Below are positions 34,159-42,842 of a stretch of 64,000 nucleotides of DNA, piece after piece. A program made the position numbers and the translations under genes. Below the pieces are notes generated by a model. The model was not told the DNA's origin. It searched no databases and saw only the letters and a program-made list of their open reading frames with translations. Every line of letters begins with the position of its first letter. Position 1 is the first letter of the stretch. This DNA is from a bacterium (GTDB lineage Bacteria; UBA6262; WVXT01): positions 6,799 through 70,798 of the forward strand of contig DATKVN010000010.1 of assembly GCA_035530055.1 (NCBI GenBank), read 5' to 3'.

Positions 34159-35657
34159 AACTTCTCCTCTTTTAATGTCTTCTTCAAAAACTGGAGAGCT
34201 TCCTCTTTATTTTTTAATTTTCCTCCCGCCTGGATTTCTGCTACTCTTTTCAATAACTTGCCAATCAAAGGACCTTGAGGAAGATTGAAACTTTTCATAA
34301 TCTCATCTCCTCGAACAAGAGGTTTAGGCAAGATTCGTTCTTTATGGTAGTAGTACTTGTTTAACATTTTTCTAACAGTCTGTTCATGTTTCCTTATGGA
34401 CTTTCGACTTATTTCTATGGCAAACTTTTTATCTCGCTCAGGTAGAATCTTTCGATAAGAATAGCGGTCTGCCAGAGAGAGAAGAAGAGTGTCCACTCCT
34501 TCTTCAGAAAGGTCTCTAAAAAAGCGATGGATTGCTCTATCGGTCAACCGAGGAGCTTCATTCAAGTTACCGGGACGCATATGGTGCTTAACCGTCTTCT
34601 CTACAATTTTGATTGCCTTATTACTGAATTTAAGCCTCTGCATAATTTCCATAACCAGTGAGGCTCCCTTTTCATCGTGACCAAAAAACCGAACCCTTCC
34701 CTCTTCCCTCCTTACTGTTTTTGGCTTACCGATGTCGTGAAAAATTGCTGCCCACTTTAAAAGAGATTTTCTTTCTACTTCACCAAATATTTTCTCATCG
34801 AGATGAGCCATTATCTTGCTAGACATCCGGGGAAAGAGCTTGACCAGGTTAGCAAAAATCTCTTCCAAGGATTTGAGAGTCTCCAGGGAATGTCCCCACA
34901 GCCCTTCCCGGTGGTAATAATTTCCAGGTTTCTCCTTCATTATTTTTATTTCAGGAATGATTCTGTTCAAAAGTCCTATTCTGTGCAGTCTTTGAAGATA
35001 TCGATAACCTTGAGGTGCAAAGAGAATCTTGAACAATTCGTCTCTTATTCTCTCTCTGGCTACGCTTTTAATTAAATCGACCTTCTTTTTAATTTCATCC
35101 TCTGTTTTTTTCTCTATAGCAAATTCCAAGGTGGCTGCCAGGCGATATCCGCGGAGTAATCTCAAGGGGTCATCGTCAAAAATTTTGCGAGAAGTTCTCC
35201 TTACTATTCTCTTTTTCAAATCTCCTATCCCGCCAGAAGGGTCTATAATTAACCTGGACAGGAGTTTCGCCCGTTTTAAGGTTTTGAGGCTTCCTTCTAT
35301 TTGGTCTAATCTCACAGCCATTGCATCGATGGTGAAATCTCTTAGTAAAAGGTCTTCTTTTATTTCTTTTCCGCGCATTTGAGAGAAGTCTAAATTGAAT
35401 ATCTGTTTATCTTTCTTCTTGGATATTTTCTGTTTTACTACCCGATAAATCCTGTTTTTCTCATCCAGAAGAACAAAACTGCCGCTCACTTCACTGGCGA
35501 AATTCCTGGCGAACTTCTCAGCATCTCCTTCAGGAACAAAATCAAAATCCCCGGTCTCCCTTCCCAATAGTAAATCTCTTAGGGAACCACCCACCAGAAA
35601 TATTTTTCTGTTAGATTTATTTGCAAAATTTAATATCAGTTTCAGCAATTTTTCCAT
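34155..35657 (-). CDS. cca: CCA tRNA nucleotidyltransferase / poly(A) polymerase-type enzyme with HD domain
   Basis: A 500-residue class II nucleotidyltransferase. The head has IFLVGGSLRDLLLGRETGDFDFV with the catalytic D-x-D; LLRDFTIDAMAV and RRTSRKIFDDDPLRLLRGYRLA follow. An HD phosphohydrolase domain (KWAAIFHDIGKPKTVRR) lies at about 320-420, with a further helical C-terminus. Fusion with HD is common. The ATG at 35657 is used; the frame continues 55 codons upstream, but only through palindromic repeats. It may add CCA to tRNA-Val, which lacks it here. CCA-adding and poly(A)-adding enzymes cannot be separated safely by eye. Confidence 0.88.
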   Translation of the reverse strand: MEKLLKLILNFANKSNRKIFLVGGSLRDLLLGRETGDFDFVPEGDAEKFARNFASEVSGSFVLLDEKNRIYRVVKQKISKKKDKQIFNLDFSQMRGKEIKEDLLLRDFTIDAMAVRLDQIEGSLKTLKRAKLLSRLIIDPSGGIGDLKKRIVRRTSRKIFDDDPLRLLRGYRLAATLEFAIEKKTEDEIKKKVDLIKSVARERIRDELFKILFAPQGYRYLQRLHRIGLLNRIIPEIKIMKEKPGNYYHREGLWGHSLETLKSLEEIFANLVKLFPRMSSKIMAHLDEKIFGEVERKSLLKWAAIFHDIGKPKTVRREEGRVRFFGHDEKGASLVMEIMQRLKFSNKAIKIVEKTVKHHMRPGNLNEAPRLTDRAIHRFFRDLSEEGVDTLLLSLADRYSYRKILPERDKKFAIEISRKSIRKHEQTVRKMLNKYYYHKERILPKPLVRGDEIMKSFNLPQGPLIGKLLKRVAEIQAGGKLKNKEEALQFLKKTLKEEKL

Positions 35658-35687
35658 TTCAGTGCATGCGTTAGAAGGTCTCTGAAA

Positions 35688-35825
35688 ATTCTGGACTCCT
35701 TGCGAATCGCGTAGGGGCGACCCTTGTGGTCGCCCGAACCTCCCTTTCGGGAGGACTCCACAAATTCTGGATTCCTTGCGAGAGCAAGGTTTTTTCCTCC
35801 CTCCCTTTCGGGAGGACTCCAAACT
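35688..35825. repeat. Cluster of GGACTCC / CCTCCC hairpin repeats
   Basis: Several stems: CTGGACTCCTTGCGAATCGC, a GGGCGACC...GGTCGCCC stem, two CCTCCCTTTCGGGAGG hairpins and CTTGCGAGAGCAAG. They lie between merR and the CCA-type gene and keep a reading frame open by chance. Confidence 0.7.
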
Positions 35826-35843
35826 CCGATTTTGATAGGGCTC

Positions 35844-36143
35844 CTATTTCTTTGAGCCTTTTTCTAAATTTTCTTTGATTTCTTTTAAGGTGCGTCGTCT
35901 CTCCATAGATGGTTTTACGTGTCGAATAATCCTTATAGTCTCTTCCCTGTCGTAGAGCCTATAGCCACCCTTGGTATAGCTGGCTACCTTTAATAAGCCG
36001 ATGTCGGTGTAATACCTTACGAGAGAAGTAGTTACTCCTGCCAGATTGGCTATCTCACCAATCTTAAGTAACCCTCTTCCCAATCTCTCCTTACGGGACA
36101 ATCTCTCAATCTTCTTCCTTCTATCTTTTTCCTTTGGTGCCAT
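35844..36143 (-). CDS. MerR-family regulator, short
   Basis: A 99-residue protein. A basic N-terminal tail (MAPKEKDRRKKIERLSRKE) precedes a MerR winged helix (LLKIGEIANLAGVTTSLVRYYTDIGLL, GGYRLYDREETIRIIRHV). There is no long coiled coil or effector domain. It is 16 bp downstream of the oppF-like ATPase gene, so it is probably co-transcribed with the transporter and may control it. Confidence 0.82.
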   Translation of the reverse strand: MAPKEKDRRKKIERLSRKERLGRGLLKIGEIANLAGVTTSLVRYYTDIGLLKVASYTKGGYRLYDREETIRIIRHVKPSMERRRTLKEIKENLEKGSKK

Positions 36144-36159
36144 CTCTTATCCCTCCTCT

Positions 36160-36960
36160 TTATTTTATGGTCTCAGTCTCCAGAGTGGGAATTGCTTCAA
36201 GCAACTTTTTTGTATAGGGATGAAGGGGGTCTTCATATACATTCCTGACAGAACCCCTTTCTACAATTTTTCCCTGGTACATTACCGCTACCCTGTCAGC
36301 TAAAAACCGCACGACGTTCAAATCATGAGCGATAAGAAGATAAGATAATTCCAGAGAATCCCTCAAATCGAGCAAAAGATTTAGAATCTGAGCCTGAACA
36401 GAAATATCCAAAGAAGATACGGGCTCATCTGCGACAATCAATTCCGGTTGCATAGCCAGTGCCCTGGCAATGCCGATTCTCTGTCTTTGACCTCCACTGA
36501 ACTGATGGGGATACTCATTTAAAATATTAACTGGCAATCCCACTCGATTTAAAAGTTCTCTTGTTTCCTTTTTTATTTTCTTATTTTTTACTTTCTCGTC
36601 AGTAGCTTCTAATCTATGTTTAACTGCTTCTCCAACAATAGTTCCTATTGTGAGCCTGGGATTGAGACTGGCAAAGGGATCCTGGAAGATTATCTGTATT
36701 TTTCGAGCCAGCTCTTTTCTTTTCAGTAAAGAGATATCTTTGCCGTGGAAAAAAATTTCCCCATCTGTGGGTTCAAATAGCCCCACAATCATCTTTGCTG
36801 TGGTGGTTTTGCCACAGCCGGATTCCCCTACCAGGGCAAAGACTTCTCCTTTTTTGATTTCAAAGGAGATACCATCAACAGCTCGTACGTAATCGATAAC
36901 TCTCCTGAACACTCCTCGCTCTACAGGGAAATACTTTTTCAGATTATCAACTTTTAACAT
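36160..36960 (-). CDS. Oligopeptide/dipeptide ABC transporter ATPase (OppF/DppF-like)
   Basis: A 266-residue ATPase: Walker A GESGCGKTT, signature FSGGQRQRIGIARAL, Walker B LIVADEPVSSLD and switch region LLIAHDL. FEIKKGEVFALVGESGCGKTT and the LHPYTKKLLEAIPT C-terminus are typical of OppF/DppF. It is shorter than usual by the loss of the zinc/iron-type C-terminal tail. It lies downstream of the OppD-like gene after a hairpin repeat. Confidence 0.9.
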   Translation of the reverse strand: MLKVDNLKKYFPVERGVFRRVIDYVRAVDGISFEIKKGEVFALVGESGCGKTTTAKMIVGLFEPTDGEIFFHGKDISLLKRKELARKIQIIFQDPFASLNPRLTIGTIVGEAVKHRLEATDEKVKNKKIKKETRELLNRVGLPVNILNEYPHQFSGGQRQRIGIARALAMQPELIVADEPVSSLDISVQAQILNLLLDLRDSLELSYLLIAHDLNVVRFLADRVAVMYQGKIVERGSVRNVYEDPLHPYTKKLLEAIPTLETETIK

Positions 36961-36964
36961 AACT

Positions 36965-37046
36965 CCTTCACCCTACCCGTCCCGAGACCGGGACGGGACC
37001 GGGAAAACCGCCCGCTAAGCTGGTCGGGCACCGTTTACGGTGCCGT
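36965..37046. repeat. GC-rich hairpins between the two transporter ATPase genes
   Basis: Stems CCCGTCCCGAGACCGGGACGGG (imperfect), GGCACCGTTTACGGTGCC and GCCGTCTAATAGACGGC follow one another directly. They could weaken read-through or stabilise upstream mRNA. Confidence 0.65.
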
Positions 37047-38042
37047 CTAATAGACGGCACGAATACACCTTACCCAGTGATTTTTGACTATCTCCCTGAG
37101 TCTTGGCTCCTCGGGTTTACAGTCCTCAATAACTTTTGGACATCTGGGATTAAATTTGCACCCTGAAGGTAAATTACTGGGGTCAGGGACTTGTCCGGGG
37201 ATTGCTTTGAGTCTTCTCTTCTTACCCTGGGAAGAACTTGGCAGTTCTTCTCTTGAAGGAAGAGACTCTAAAAGCCCTTTAGTGTAAGGATGTAGAGGAT
37301 TATGAAAAATTTCAGAAGTTGACGCTTCCTCAACTATGATTCCTGCATACATAACTGAGACCCTTTGACAGGTCTGGGCAACTATGCCAAAATCGTGAGT
37401 GATCAAGACTACCGAAAGTCCCAGTTTCTTTTGTAGTTCAGTTAGAAGGTTTAGTATCTCTTTTTGAATAGTGACATCGAGCGCTGTGGTTGGTTCATCA
37501 GCAATTAAAATTTCTGGATTGGAAGAGAGAGCTATGGCAATCATTACTCTCTGTTGCATTCCTCCACTTAGCTGATGCGGATAGGACAACATCGTATCTT
37601 TTGGCTTGGGTAGCTTAACCAGCTCAAGGAGTTCGATTATCTCTTTTTCCATTTGATGAGTAGACAAGTTCTCTTTCTTGTGAAGAATGAGAGATTCAGC
37701 AATCTGCTTACTTATTTTGAATACGGGATTAAGAGAAGTAAAGGGGTCTTGAAAAATGATAGAGATTCTATCTCCTCTTATCTGGAGTAATTTCTCGTCG
37801 GATAACCTCAGGAGGTCTTCTCCCTTAAAAAGGATTTCGCCCGAGATAACCCTACCCTCCTTTTCCGGAATTAATTTCAGTATGGACAGAGCAAGCGTGC
37901 TCTTTCCGCAGCCAGATTCACCAACTATACTTAAGACTTCGTTCCTTTTCAGAGTGAGCGAAGTATCTCTCAGTGCCTGGATAACTTTTCCTCCTTTATA
38001 AAACTCAACGGAAAGATTTTTGACTTCTAAAATTTTTTCCAT
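37047..38042 (-). CDS. Oligopeptide/dipeptide ABC transporter ATPase (OppD/DppD-like)
   Basis: A 331-residue ATPase: GESGCGKST, LSGGMQQRVMIAIAL, ILIADEPTTALDVT and VLITHDFG. The C-terminal GCKFNPRCPKVIEDCKPEEP carries the Cys-rich oligopeptide-transporter C-terminal motif. It pairs with the shorter ATPase downstream to form the motor of the importer. Confidence 0.92.
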   Translation of the reverse strand: MEKILEVKNLSVEFYKGGKVIQALRDTSLTLKRNEVLSIVGESGCGKSTLALSILKLIPEKEGRVISGEILFKGEDLLRLSDEKLLQIRGDRISIIFQDPFTSLNPVFKISKQIAESLILHKKENLSTHQMEKEIIELLELVKLPKPKDTMLSYPHQLSGGMQQRVMIAIALSSNPEILIADEPTTALDVTIQKEILNLLTELQKKLGLSVVLITHDFGIVAQTCQRVSVMYAGIIVEEASTSEIFHNPLHPYTKGLLESLPSREELPSSSQGKKRRLKAIPGQVPDPSNLPSGCKFNPRCPKVIEDCKPEEPRLREIVKNHWVRCIRAVY

Positions 38043-38144
38043 TGCTATTTTTTCCTATTCAGACATCCTTCTGTTTAAGGGTCAAACTTTCGTTTGACAC
38101 TCCAAAGGACTAAATAATTTTGGAGTGTAAAGCGAAATCTTTAC

Positions 38145-38981
38145 CTATTCTGCCATCATTCTGGGGTCGAAGACATCGCGCAATCCTTCGCCAAGGAGGT
38201 TATAAGCCAGAACGGTGATAAGAATTGCCAGGCCGGGGTAGAGAGAAAGCCACCACGCCACAGTAATATAATCTTTGCCTGCAGTTAAAATATTACCCCA
38301 ACTGGGAGTTGGCGGCTGGACGCCCAGACCAAGAAAGGACAAAGCCGATTCAGTCAAAATTGCTCCGCCAATCCCTAGTGTGGCTGTAACCAGAATGGGG
38401 GCCATTACATTGGGCAATAGATGAACAAACATCACTCTTATGTTTGACAAACCTAATACCTTGGCTGCCTGAACGAACTCTCTCTCCCTTATTGAAAGAC
38501 ATTCACCTCTGACGAGTCTGGTTAAACCAGGCCATCCTGTCAACCCGATAACTACCATTACAGTCCAGATATTAGGCTCAAGGAAGGCGATTACCATCAA
38601 GATTAAAAAGAATGTGGGAAAGCAGAGCATTATGTCTACAAATCTCATAATTACAGCATCGAGCCAGCCTCCAAAGTATCCAGAGAGAAGCCCGAGAATA
38701 CTTCCGATTATAATGGCAATTCCTATTGCTACAAATCCCACAAGAAGTGAAATTCGAGTCCCGTAGATTACTCTGGAGAGAAGGTCTCTTCCCAGATCAT
38801 CGGTTCCTAAAGGATGTTTAGTAGAAGGTGGCTCTAACCTGTGAAGAATATCCTGCTGGTGAGGACTGAAAGGGGCAATGAGAGGAGCAATAACTGCTAC
38901 CAGTGCTAAGGAGAAAATAATGAGAGCTCCCAACATAGCCAACTTATTCCTTCTAAATCTTTTCCAGAAAATCTTCCACAT
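38145..38981 (-). CDS. Oligopeptide/dipeptide ABC permease (OppC/DppC-like)
   Basis: A 278-residue inner-membrane permease with six helices. The N-terminus (RFRRNKLAMLGALIIFSLALVAVIAPLIAP) and the EAA loop EFVQAAKVLGLSNIRVMFVHLLPNVMAPILV are diagnostic, as is the ending LGEGLRDVFDPRM. A 102-bp gap with a weak hairpin separates it from the OppD-like gene. Confidence 0.92.
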   Translation of the reverse strand: MWKIFWKRFRRNKLAMLGALIIFSLALVAVIAPLIAPFSPHQQDILHRLEPPSTKHPLGTDDLGRDLLSRVIYGTRISLLVGFVAIGIAIIIGSILGLLSGYFGGWLDAVIMRFVDIMLCFPTFFLILMVIAFLEPNIWTVMVVIGLTGWPGLTRLVRGECLSIREREFVQAAKVLGLSNIRVMFVHLLPNVMAPILVTATLGIGGAILTESALSFLGLGVQPPTPSWGNILTAGKDYITVAWWLSLYPGLAILITVLAYNLLGEGLRDVFDPRMMAE

Positions 38982-39007
38982 CTATTTTCCTTTTCAGAGA
39001 CCTCTTT

Positions 39008-39979
39008 TTATCGATATCTAATGCGGGGGTCGATAAAAGCATAAGTTATATCGGCGATTAGATTGCCCAATAGAGTGAGAAGAGCAGCAATAACTCCCAC
39101 ACCCATAATTACCGGATAGTCTCTGGCCATAATCGCCTGATAACCGAGGCGTCCCATTCCCGGCCAGGCGAAAATGGTTTCAAAAATAAATCCGCCTCCA
39201 ATTAAAGCGGGAAGTGATAGTCCTAAAAGAGTAACAATGGGAATTAGAGCATTACGTAGGGCATGTCTATATATCACTTTCTTCTCGGACAATCCTTTGG
39301 CGCGGGCGGTGCGGATATAATCCTGGCGGAGTACCTCTAGCATAGATGTTCTCGAATATCTGGATAAATATGCCAGTCCGCCAAAAGCAGAAACAAAAAC
39401 AGGTAAGATTAAATGTTTAATAATGTCCCAAAGCTTTCCCCAGAAAGAAAAATAAGGGAAATTAACGGAATGCATGCCTGAAATGGGAAGCCATCCCAGA
39501 ACAACGCCAAAAAGTACCATTAGAAGCAAGGCGAGCCAGAAAGCAGGCACGGAGAAACCCAAGAAAACAAATACTGTCATCCCCTTGTCAAAAAATGAAT
39601 CTTGTCTCACTGCAGAGATAACCCCTATGGGCAGGGCAATAAAAAAGATGAGAAGTAAGGAAAGGACGTTTAATAATAAAGTTGCCGGAAGCCTCTCCAA
39701 AATTTTTATAATCACCAGGCGTCCGTCTTTAAAAGACTTTCCAAAATCGAAGCGCACTAACCGACTTAGCCAGAGCCAATACTGGACGTGGAGCGGTTTA
39801 TCCAACCCGTATAAGGAGTGGAGACGGGCTTTAGCCTCAGCACTAACCTTGGGGCTGAGTCCAGTCAGCATATCGGCAGGTCCTCCGGGAGAGAGATGAA
39901 CGACTACAAAAGTAATGATTGTAATTCCCAGGAGGAGCGGAATCATGAACAATAGTCTGCGAACAATATACTCAAGCAT
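39008..39979 (-). CDS. Oligopeptide/dipeptide ABC permease (OppB/DppB-like)
   Basis: A 323-residue permease with six helices: [32 protein letters not shown] and the EAA loop [31 protein letters not shown]. The ending [16 protein letters not shown] is typical. It is upstream partner of the OppC-like gene. The extracellular substrate-binding protein normally encoded with these four genes is not found anywhere in the window. Confidence 0.92.
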   Translation of the reverse strand: MLEYIVRRLLFMIPLLLGITIITFVVVHLSPGGPADMLTGLSPKVSAEAKARLHSLYGLDKPLHVQYWLWLSRLVRFDFGKSFKDGRLVIIKILERLPATLLLNVLSLLLIFFIALPIGVISAVRQDSFFDKGMTVFVFLGFSVPAFWLALLLMVLFGVVLGWLPISGMHSVNFPYFSFWGKLWDIIKHLILPVFVSAFGGLAYLSRYSRTSMLEVLRQDYIRTARAKGLSEKKVIYRHALRNALIPIVTLLGLSLPALIGGGFIFETIFAWPGMGRLGYQAIMARDYPVIMGVGVIAALLTLLGNLIADITYAFIDPRIRYR

Positions 39980-39990
39980 AGTTTCTTCCC

Positions 39991-40491
39991 TTAAAAAACT
40001 TTCGTTAAAATAAGGACAGCCATTATAATAGTGATGAATACTTTTACTGAAATTGCCGCCACTCTTCCCAGAAAAGCACCCAGTCCAGCAGTAATAGCTC
40101 TTTTGGAACCCTCTTTCTTGAACAGTTCAAAAAGGAAAGCTCCCACAAATGCACCTACTAATCCGCCCACCAAGGGACCGAGAATAGGCAGGAAAGAACT
40201 ACCTATAAAAATACCGACAATGCCTCCTAAAAAAGCACCTATCAAACCCAATCTTGAGGCGCCATAATGCTTTGCCCCAAAGATATTGGAAAAGAATTCG
40301 AAAATTTCACCCACAACTGCCAATCCCAGGAGGAGAAGTAAGAACCAGACTGTTATTGTTTGAAAACGGGTAATTAATCCATAAACCAGGGCGTCAGCAA
40401 CAATAATGAAGGTTCCCGGCAGTCCGAAAAAGGGTGAGATAATCCCTAAAAGGAGAACGGCTATAAAAGCGATTATTCCCACAATTTCCAT
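39991..40491 (-). CDS. DUF456 membrane protein
   Basis: A 166-residue membrane protein with four to five helices rich in glycine. [17 protein letters not shown] and the repeated [14 protein letters not shown] / [15 protein letters not shown] glycine-zipper pattern match DUF456. The function of the family is unknown. It ends 11 bp before the OppB-like gene, so it is likely in the same transcript. Confidence 0.85.
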   Translation of the reverse strand: MEIVGIIAFIAVLLLGIISPFFGLPGTFIIVADALVYGLITRFQTITVWFLLLLLGLAVVGEIFEFFSNIFGAKHYGASRLGLIGAFLGGIVGIFIGSSFLPILGPLVGGLVGAFVGAFLFELFKKEGSKRAITAGLGAFLGRVAAISVKVFITIIMAVLILTKVF

Positions 40492-40513
40492 TTTAACTAC
40501 CTCCCCAATATGA

Positions 40514-41302
40514 TTAAGTGGTTCTTTTCTCTATGTAAATTTTACTGCCTTTATTTAAATTCAAACGCTGTGAGGCATCATCTCCATAAAGCGAAATCTC
40601 CAAATTATCGAAACTGCCAAATATGGCAATGGGTAGACCTTTTTTCTCTTCTTGATAGGAAGAACTAATTTTTGATATCTTTGCTTTCCCTATGACTATT
40701 TGGAACTTATTGCCCTCAATGAATCGGAGAAAAGCATCCTGGTTAATATTGGTAATCAAGTTTCCAAAATGGTCGACATACATAACCTCACCCATTAGAC
40801 GATTGTTTTTTATTTGAGGCTCAGAAAATTTTAGTTTTTTTATCTTTTTTATCGCCGTGCCAAATTTCTCTATTTTTTTTCCTCTGGAAAGATGTGCTGC
40901 TACCGGAGCAAAGATATCCCGGCCATGAAAAGTGCGAGACACTGGTTTCAGAAAATATTCTTCATTGGTTATCTGGATAATTCTTTTTATATCTCTTTCT
41001 GTGAGAAAAGATAGAACTCCGTTATCGGGTGCTACAAAGATATACTTTTCTGTTTCCACTATTACAGATTTCCGCTCACTTCCCACTCCCGGGTCGACCA
41101 CTATGAGGAAGACCGTGCCTTCAGGGAAATATGGGTAGGAGCTTTTCAAAAGGAATGCTGCATCGTGGATATTGTGGGATTCTATTTCGTGGCAGAGGTC
41201 AACAATTTTTGCCTGGGGATTAATACGATATATTACTCCCTTCATAATTCCTACGAAATTATCATTTAATCCAAAATCTGTTAATAAACCAATAACTCTC
41301 AT
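40514..41302 (-). CDS. SAM hydroxide adenosyltransferase (DUF62 family)
   Basis: A 262-residue member of the fluorinase/chlorinase-like DUF62 family, which splits S-adenosylmethionine to adenosine and methionine with water. IGLLTDFGLNDNFVGIMKGVI, DLCHEIESHNIHDAAFLLK, VVDPGVGSERK, FVAPDNGVLSFL and TFHGRDIFAPVAAHL are family motifs; the D/R/H catalytic set appears present. No halogenase context is seen. Confidence 0.92.
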   Translation of the reverse strand: MRVIGLLTDFGLNDNFVGIMKGVIYRINPQAKIVDLCHEIESHNIHDAAFLLKSSYPYFPEGTVFLIVVDPGVGSERKSVIVETEKYIFVAPDNGVLSFLTERDIKRIIQITNEEYFLKPVSRTFHGRDIFAPVAAHLSRGKKIEKFGTAIKKIKKLKFSEPQIKNNRLMGEVMYVDHFGNLITNINQDAFLRFIEGNKFQIVIGKAKISKISSSYQEEKKGLPIAIFGSFDNLEISLYGDDASQRLNLNKGSKIYIEKRTT

Positions 41303-41317
41303 CTTTTAGTATTTGGT

Positions 41318-41354
41318 AGCTCCGATTCATCGGAGCGTCAAGGAGTAGCAGACT
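41318..41354. repeat. GCTCCGATTCATCGGAGC hairpin
   Basis: The palindrome at 41319-41335 lies between the DUF62 and NTPase genes. It is followed by the GCAGACTTTAGTCTGC stem (41348-41363), which runs into the NTPase stop codon. Confidence 0.65.
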
Positions 41355-41879
41355 TTAGTCTGCGTCCAAGAATTCCTTTTTCAACTCTTCTGGCAATATC
41401 TTTCGATTTTCTAAAGTTACCTCAATGAGTTCTACGTCTTCTCTTTTTCTAATGGCATCAATAAACTTATTGTGTCTTTCCTGGAGTGTGCCGATTACTC
41501 TTTTGGAGCTATCGAGTGCTTTAATTACTGCTTCCTGAAATTTAGGAGAATAGAGTTCCATCCTTCCAATCTCGTCGATGAGGATAATCTTTTTCTTATC
41601 ATCATTTACAGCAAGAGAAATGCTCCTCCCGGCAATATTCTCTAAATCTTCAATATTAACTCCGTATTTCCCTACTCGATAAGGGCTGTTTAAAGCTTTA
41701 TAAGCTAAGATTCCCTTTTTACCCCTGAGAGTAATAATCCTGAATCCTTTCCTCTCCCCTTGCTGGCGAATCTCCTCAGTATAGAATCCTCCCACTTCTT
41801 TCAACCCGCTAATCAATTTCATAATAACTGTGGTCTTTCCCACACCGGGTCTACCGGTGAAGAGAATGTTCTTCTTCAT
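41355..41879 (-). CDS. THEP1-like nucleoside-triphosphatase
   Basis: A 174-residue P-loop NTPase of the THEP1/DUF265 family (ATP/GTP hydrolysis; biological role unknown). Walker A is TGRPGVGKTT at the N-terminus, with VGGFYTEEIRQQGERKGF and Walker B IILIDEIGRMELYS. The stop codon TAA is part of a GCAGACTAAAGTCTGC palindrome, so the last residues (LDAD) are repeat-derived. It starts the same-strand run leading into DUF62, DUF456 and the Opp genes. Confidence 0.9.
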   Translation of the reverse strand: MKKNILFTGRPGVGKTTVIMKLISGLKEVGGFYTEEIRQQGERKGFRIITLRGKKGILAYKALNSPYRVGKYGVNIEDLENIAGRSISLAVNDDKKKIILIDEIGRMELYSPKFQEAVIKALDSSKRVIGTLQERHNKFIDAIRKREDVELIEVTLENRKILPEELKKEFLDAD

Positions 41880-41924
41880 TTTTTTCCAGATTATGCTGGC
41901 TAAACCTGTAACAGCGGTTTATTA

Positions 41925-41985
41925 TTCGGTAGCCGCAACCTTTAGGTTGCGTGGAATATGCGCAGGCTAAAGCCTGCGACTACCT
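41925..41985. repeat. Two hairpin repeats in the divergent intergenic region
   Basis: GCAACCTTTAGGTTGC (41935-41950) and GCAGGCTAAAGCCTGC (41961-41976), the common window-wide families, between the divergent NTPase and MBL genes. Confidence 0.7.
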
Positions 41986-42002
41986 AAGAGGATACAAAAT
42001 TG

Positions 42003-42031
42003 TTGACAATTGAAAATATTTTCTATATCAT
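42003..42031 (+). promoter_or_regulatory. Promoter of the MBL-fold gene
   Basis: -35 TTGACA (42003-42008), 17-bp spacer, -10 TATCAT (42026-42031). The start codon is at 42048, leaving a leader of roughly 10 nt with no ribosome site, so the mRNA may be almost leaderless. Confidence 0.7.
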
Positions 42032-42047
42032 ATCCCCGTGATATAAA

Positions 42048-42842
42048 ATGGCAAAAATAATATTTTTAGGTACTGCTGGGGCAGTAGCCTCAGCCCAAAG
42101 AGATAATACTTCCTTGCTTTTTATGGATGATTCCGGAGAGAAATTTCTTATAGACTGTCCCGGAAGTCCTGTAACAAAACTTGCTAAACTGGGTTTCGAT
42201 TATCGCGAAATTTCTAACCTCATATTAACCCATACTCATGTTGACCATATCTATGGAGTACCTTCTCTCTTACATTCCCAGTACAGGTTAGGAAATAAAA
42301 TAAATATCTTTGCTACCCAGGAATGCCTCCTTCTTATCAGAGGACTTATCTCTTTTCACCGGCTTGAAGACCCTGAGAAGTTTCCTGAAGTTTCTTTCCA
42401 GACCATACCAACTGATAAGAATAATTTTCTCTTTTTCCAAAAGGAAAATACCCTCATCTCCTCTTTTCCAGTAAAGCATACTCCTGATTCTATAGGACTC
42501 AAAATTTATCTTAAAGATCTCCCACTCACCTGTGTCTACTCAGGAGATACAGCATTTAGCCGCACAATTGTTGAGGAAGCAAAAGATGCCGATTATCTCA
42601 TACACGACTGCGCCTGTCCATCACGCTTTGCCAAAGAGCTTGAAGAAATGCACACCTCAGCCCTGGCTTTAGGAGAAATTGCCGAGGAAGCTCAAGTTAA
42701 GACCCTCGTTCCTATCCATTTTTTTACTGAAATCGAATTTAAAATGGAAGAAATAGAAAACGAGATAAAAAATAATTTTTCAGGAAACCTTATAATTCCT
42801 TCTGACTTCGATTCTTTAGAATTAAAGCCTCAGCTTTCTTGA
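42048..42842 (+). CDS. MBL-fold metallo-hydrolase (RNase Z-like)
   Basis: A 264-residue metallo-beta-lactamase-fold protein and the only plus-strand gene. IIFLGTAGAVASAQRDNTS, the metal motif THTHVDHIYG (HxHxDH), SFPVKHTPDSIGL, CVYSGDT and LVPIHFF fit the RNase Z/ElaC group. The flexible exosite arm of long tRNase Z seems absent, so the substrate could be a small molecule or cyclic nucleotide instead of tRNA. Its last 53 bp overlap convergently with the 3' end of the nucleotidyltransferase gene. Confidence 0.85.
   Translation: MAKIIFLGTAGAVASAQRDNTSLLFMDDSGEKFLIDCPGSPVTKLAKLGFDYREISNLILTHTHVDHIYGVPSLLHSQYRLGNKINIFATQECLLLIRGLISFHRLEDPEKFPEVSFQTIPTDKNNFLFFQKENTLISSFPVKHTPDSIGLKIYLKDLPLTCVYSGDTAFSRTIVEEAKDADYLIHDCACPSRFAKELEEMHTSALALGEIAEEAQVKTLVPIHFFTEIEFKMEEIENEIKNNFSGNLIIPSDFDSLELKPQLS

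Noticed and set aside
35658-35822. 55-codon N-terminal extension of the CCA-type enzyme
   Set aside because: The extension is translated hairpin repeat; the family N-terminus starts at the ATG at 35657.
40514-41302. Fluorinase or chlorinase
   Set aside because: The DUF62 motifs fit the common hydroxide-using enzyme; the fluorinase-specific loop and halometabolite genes are not seen.
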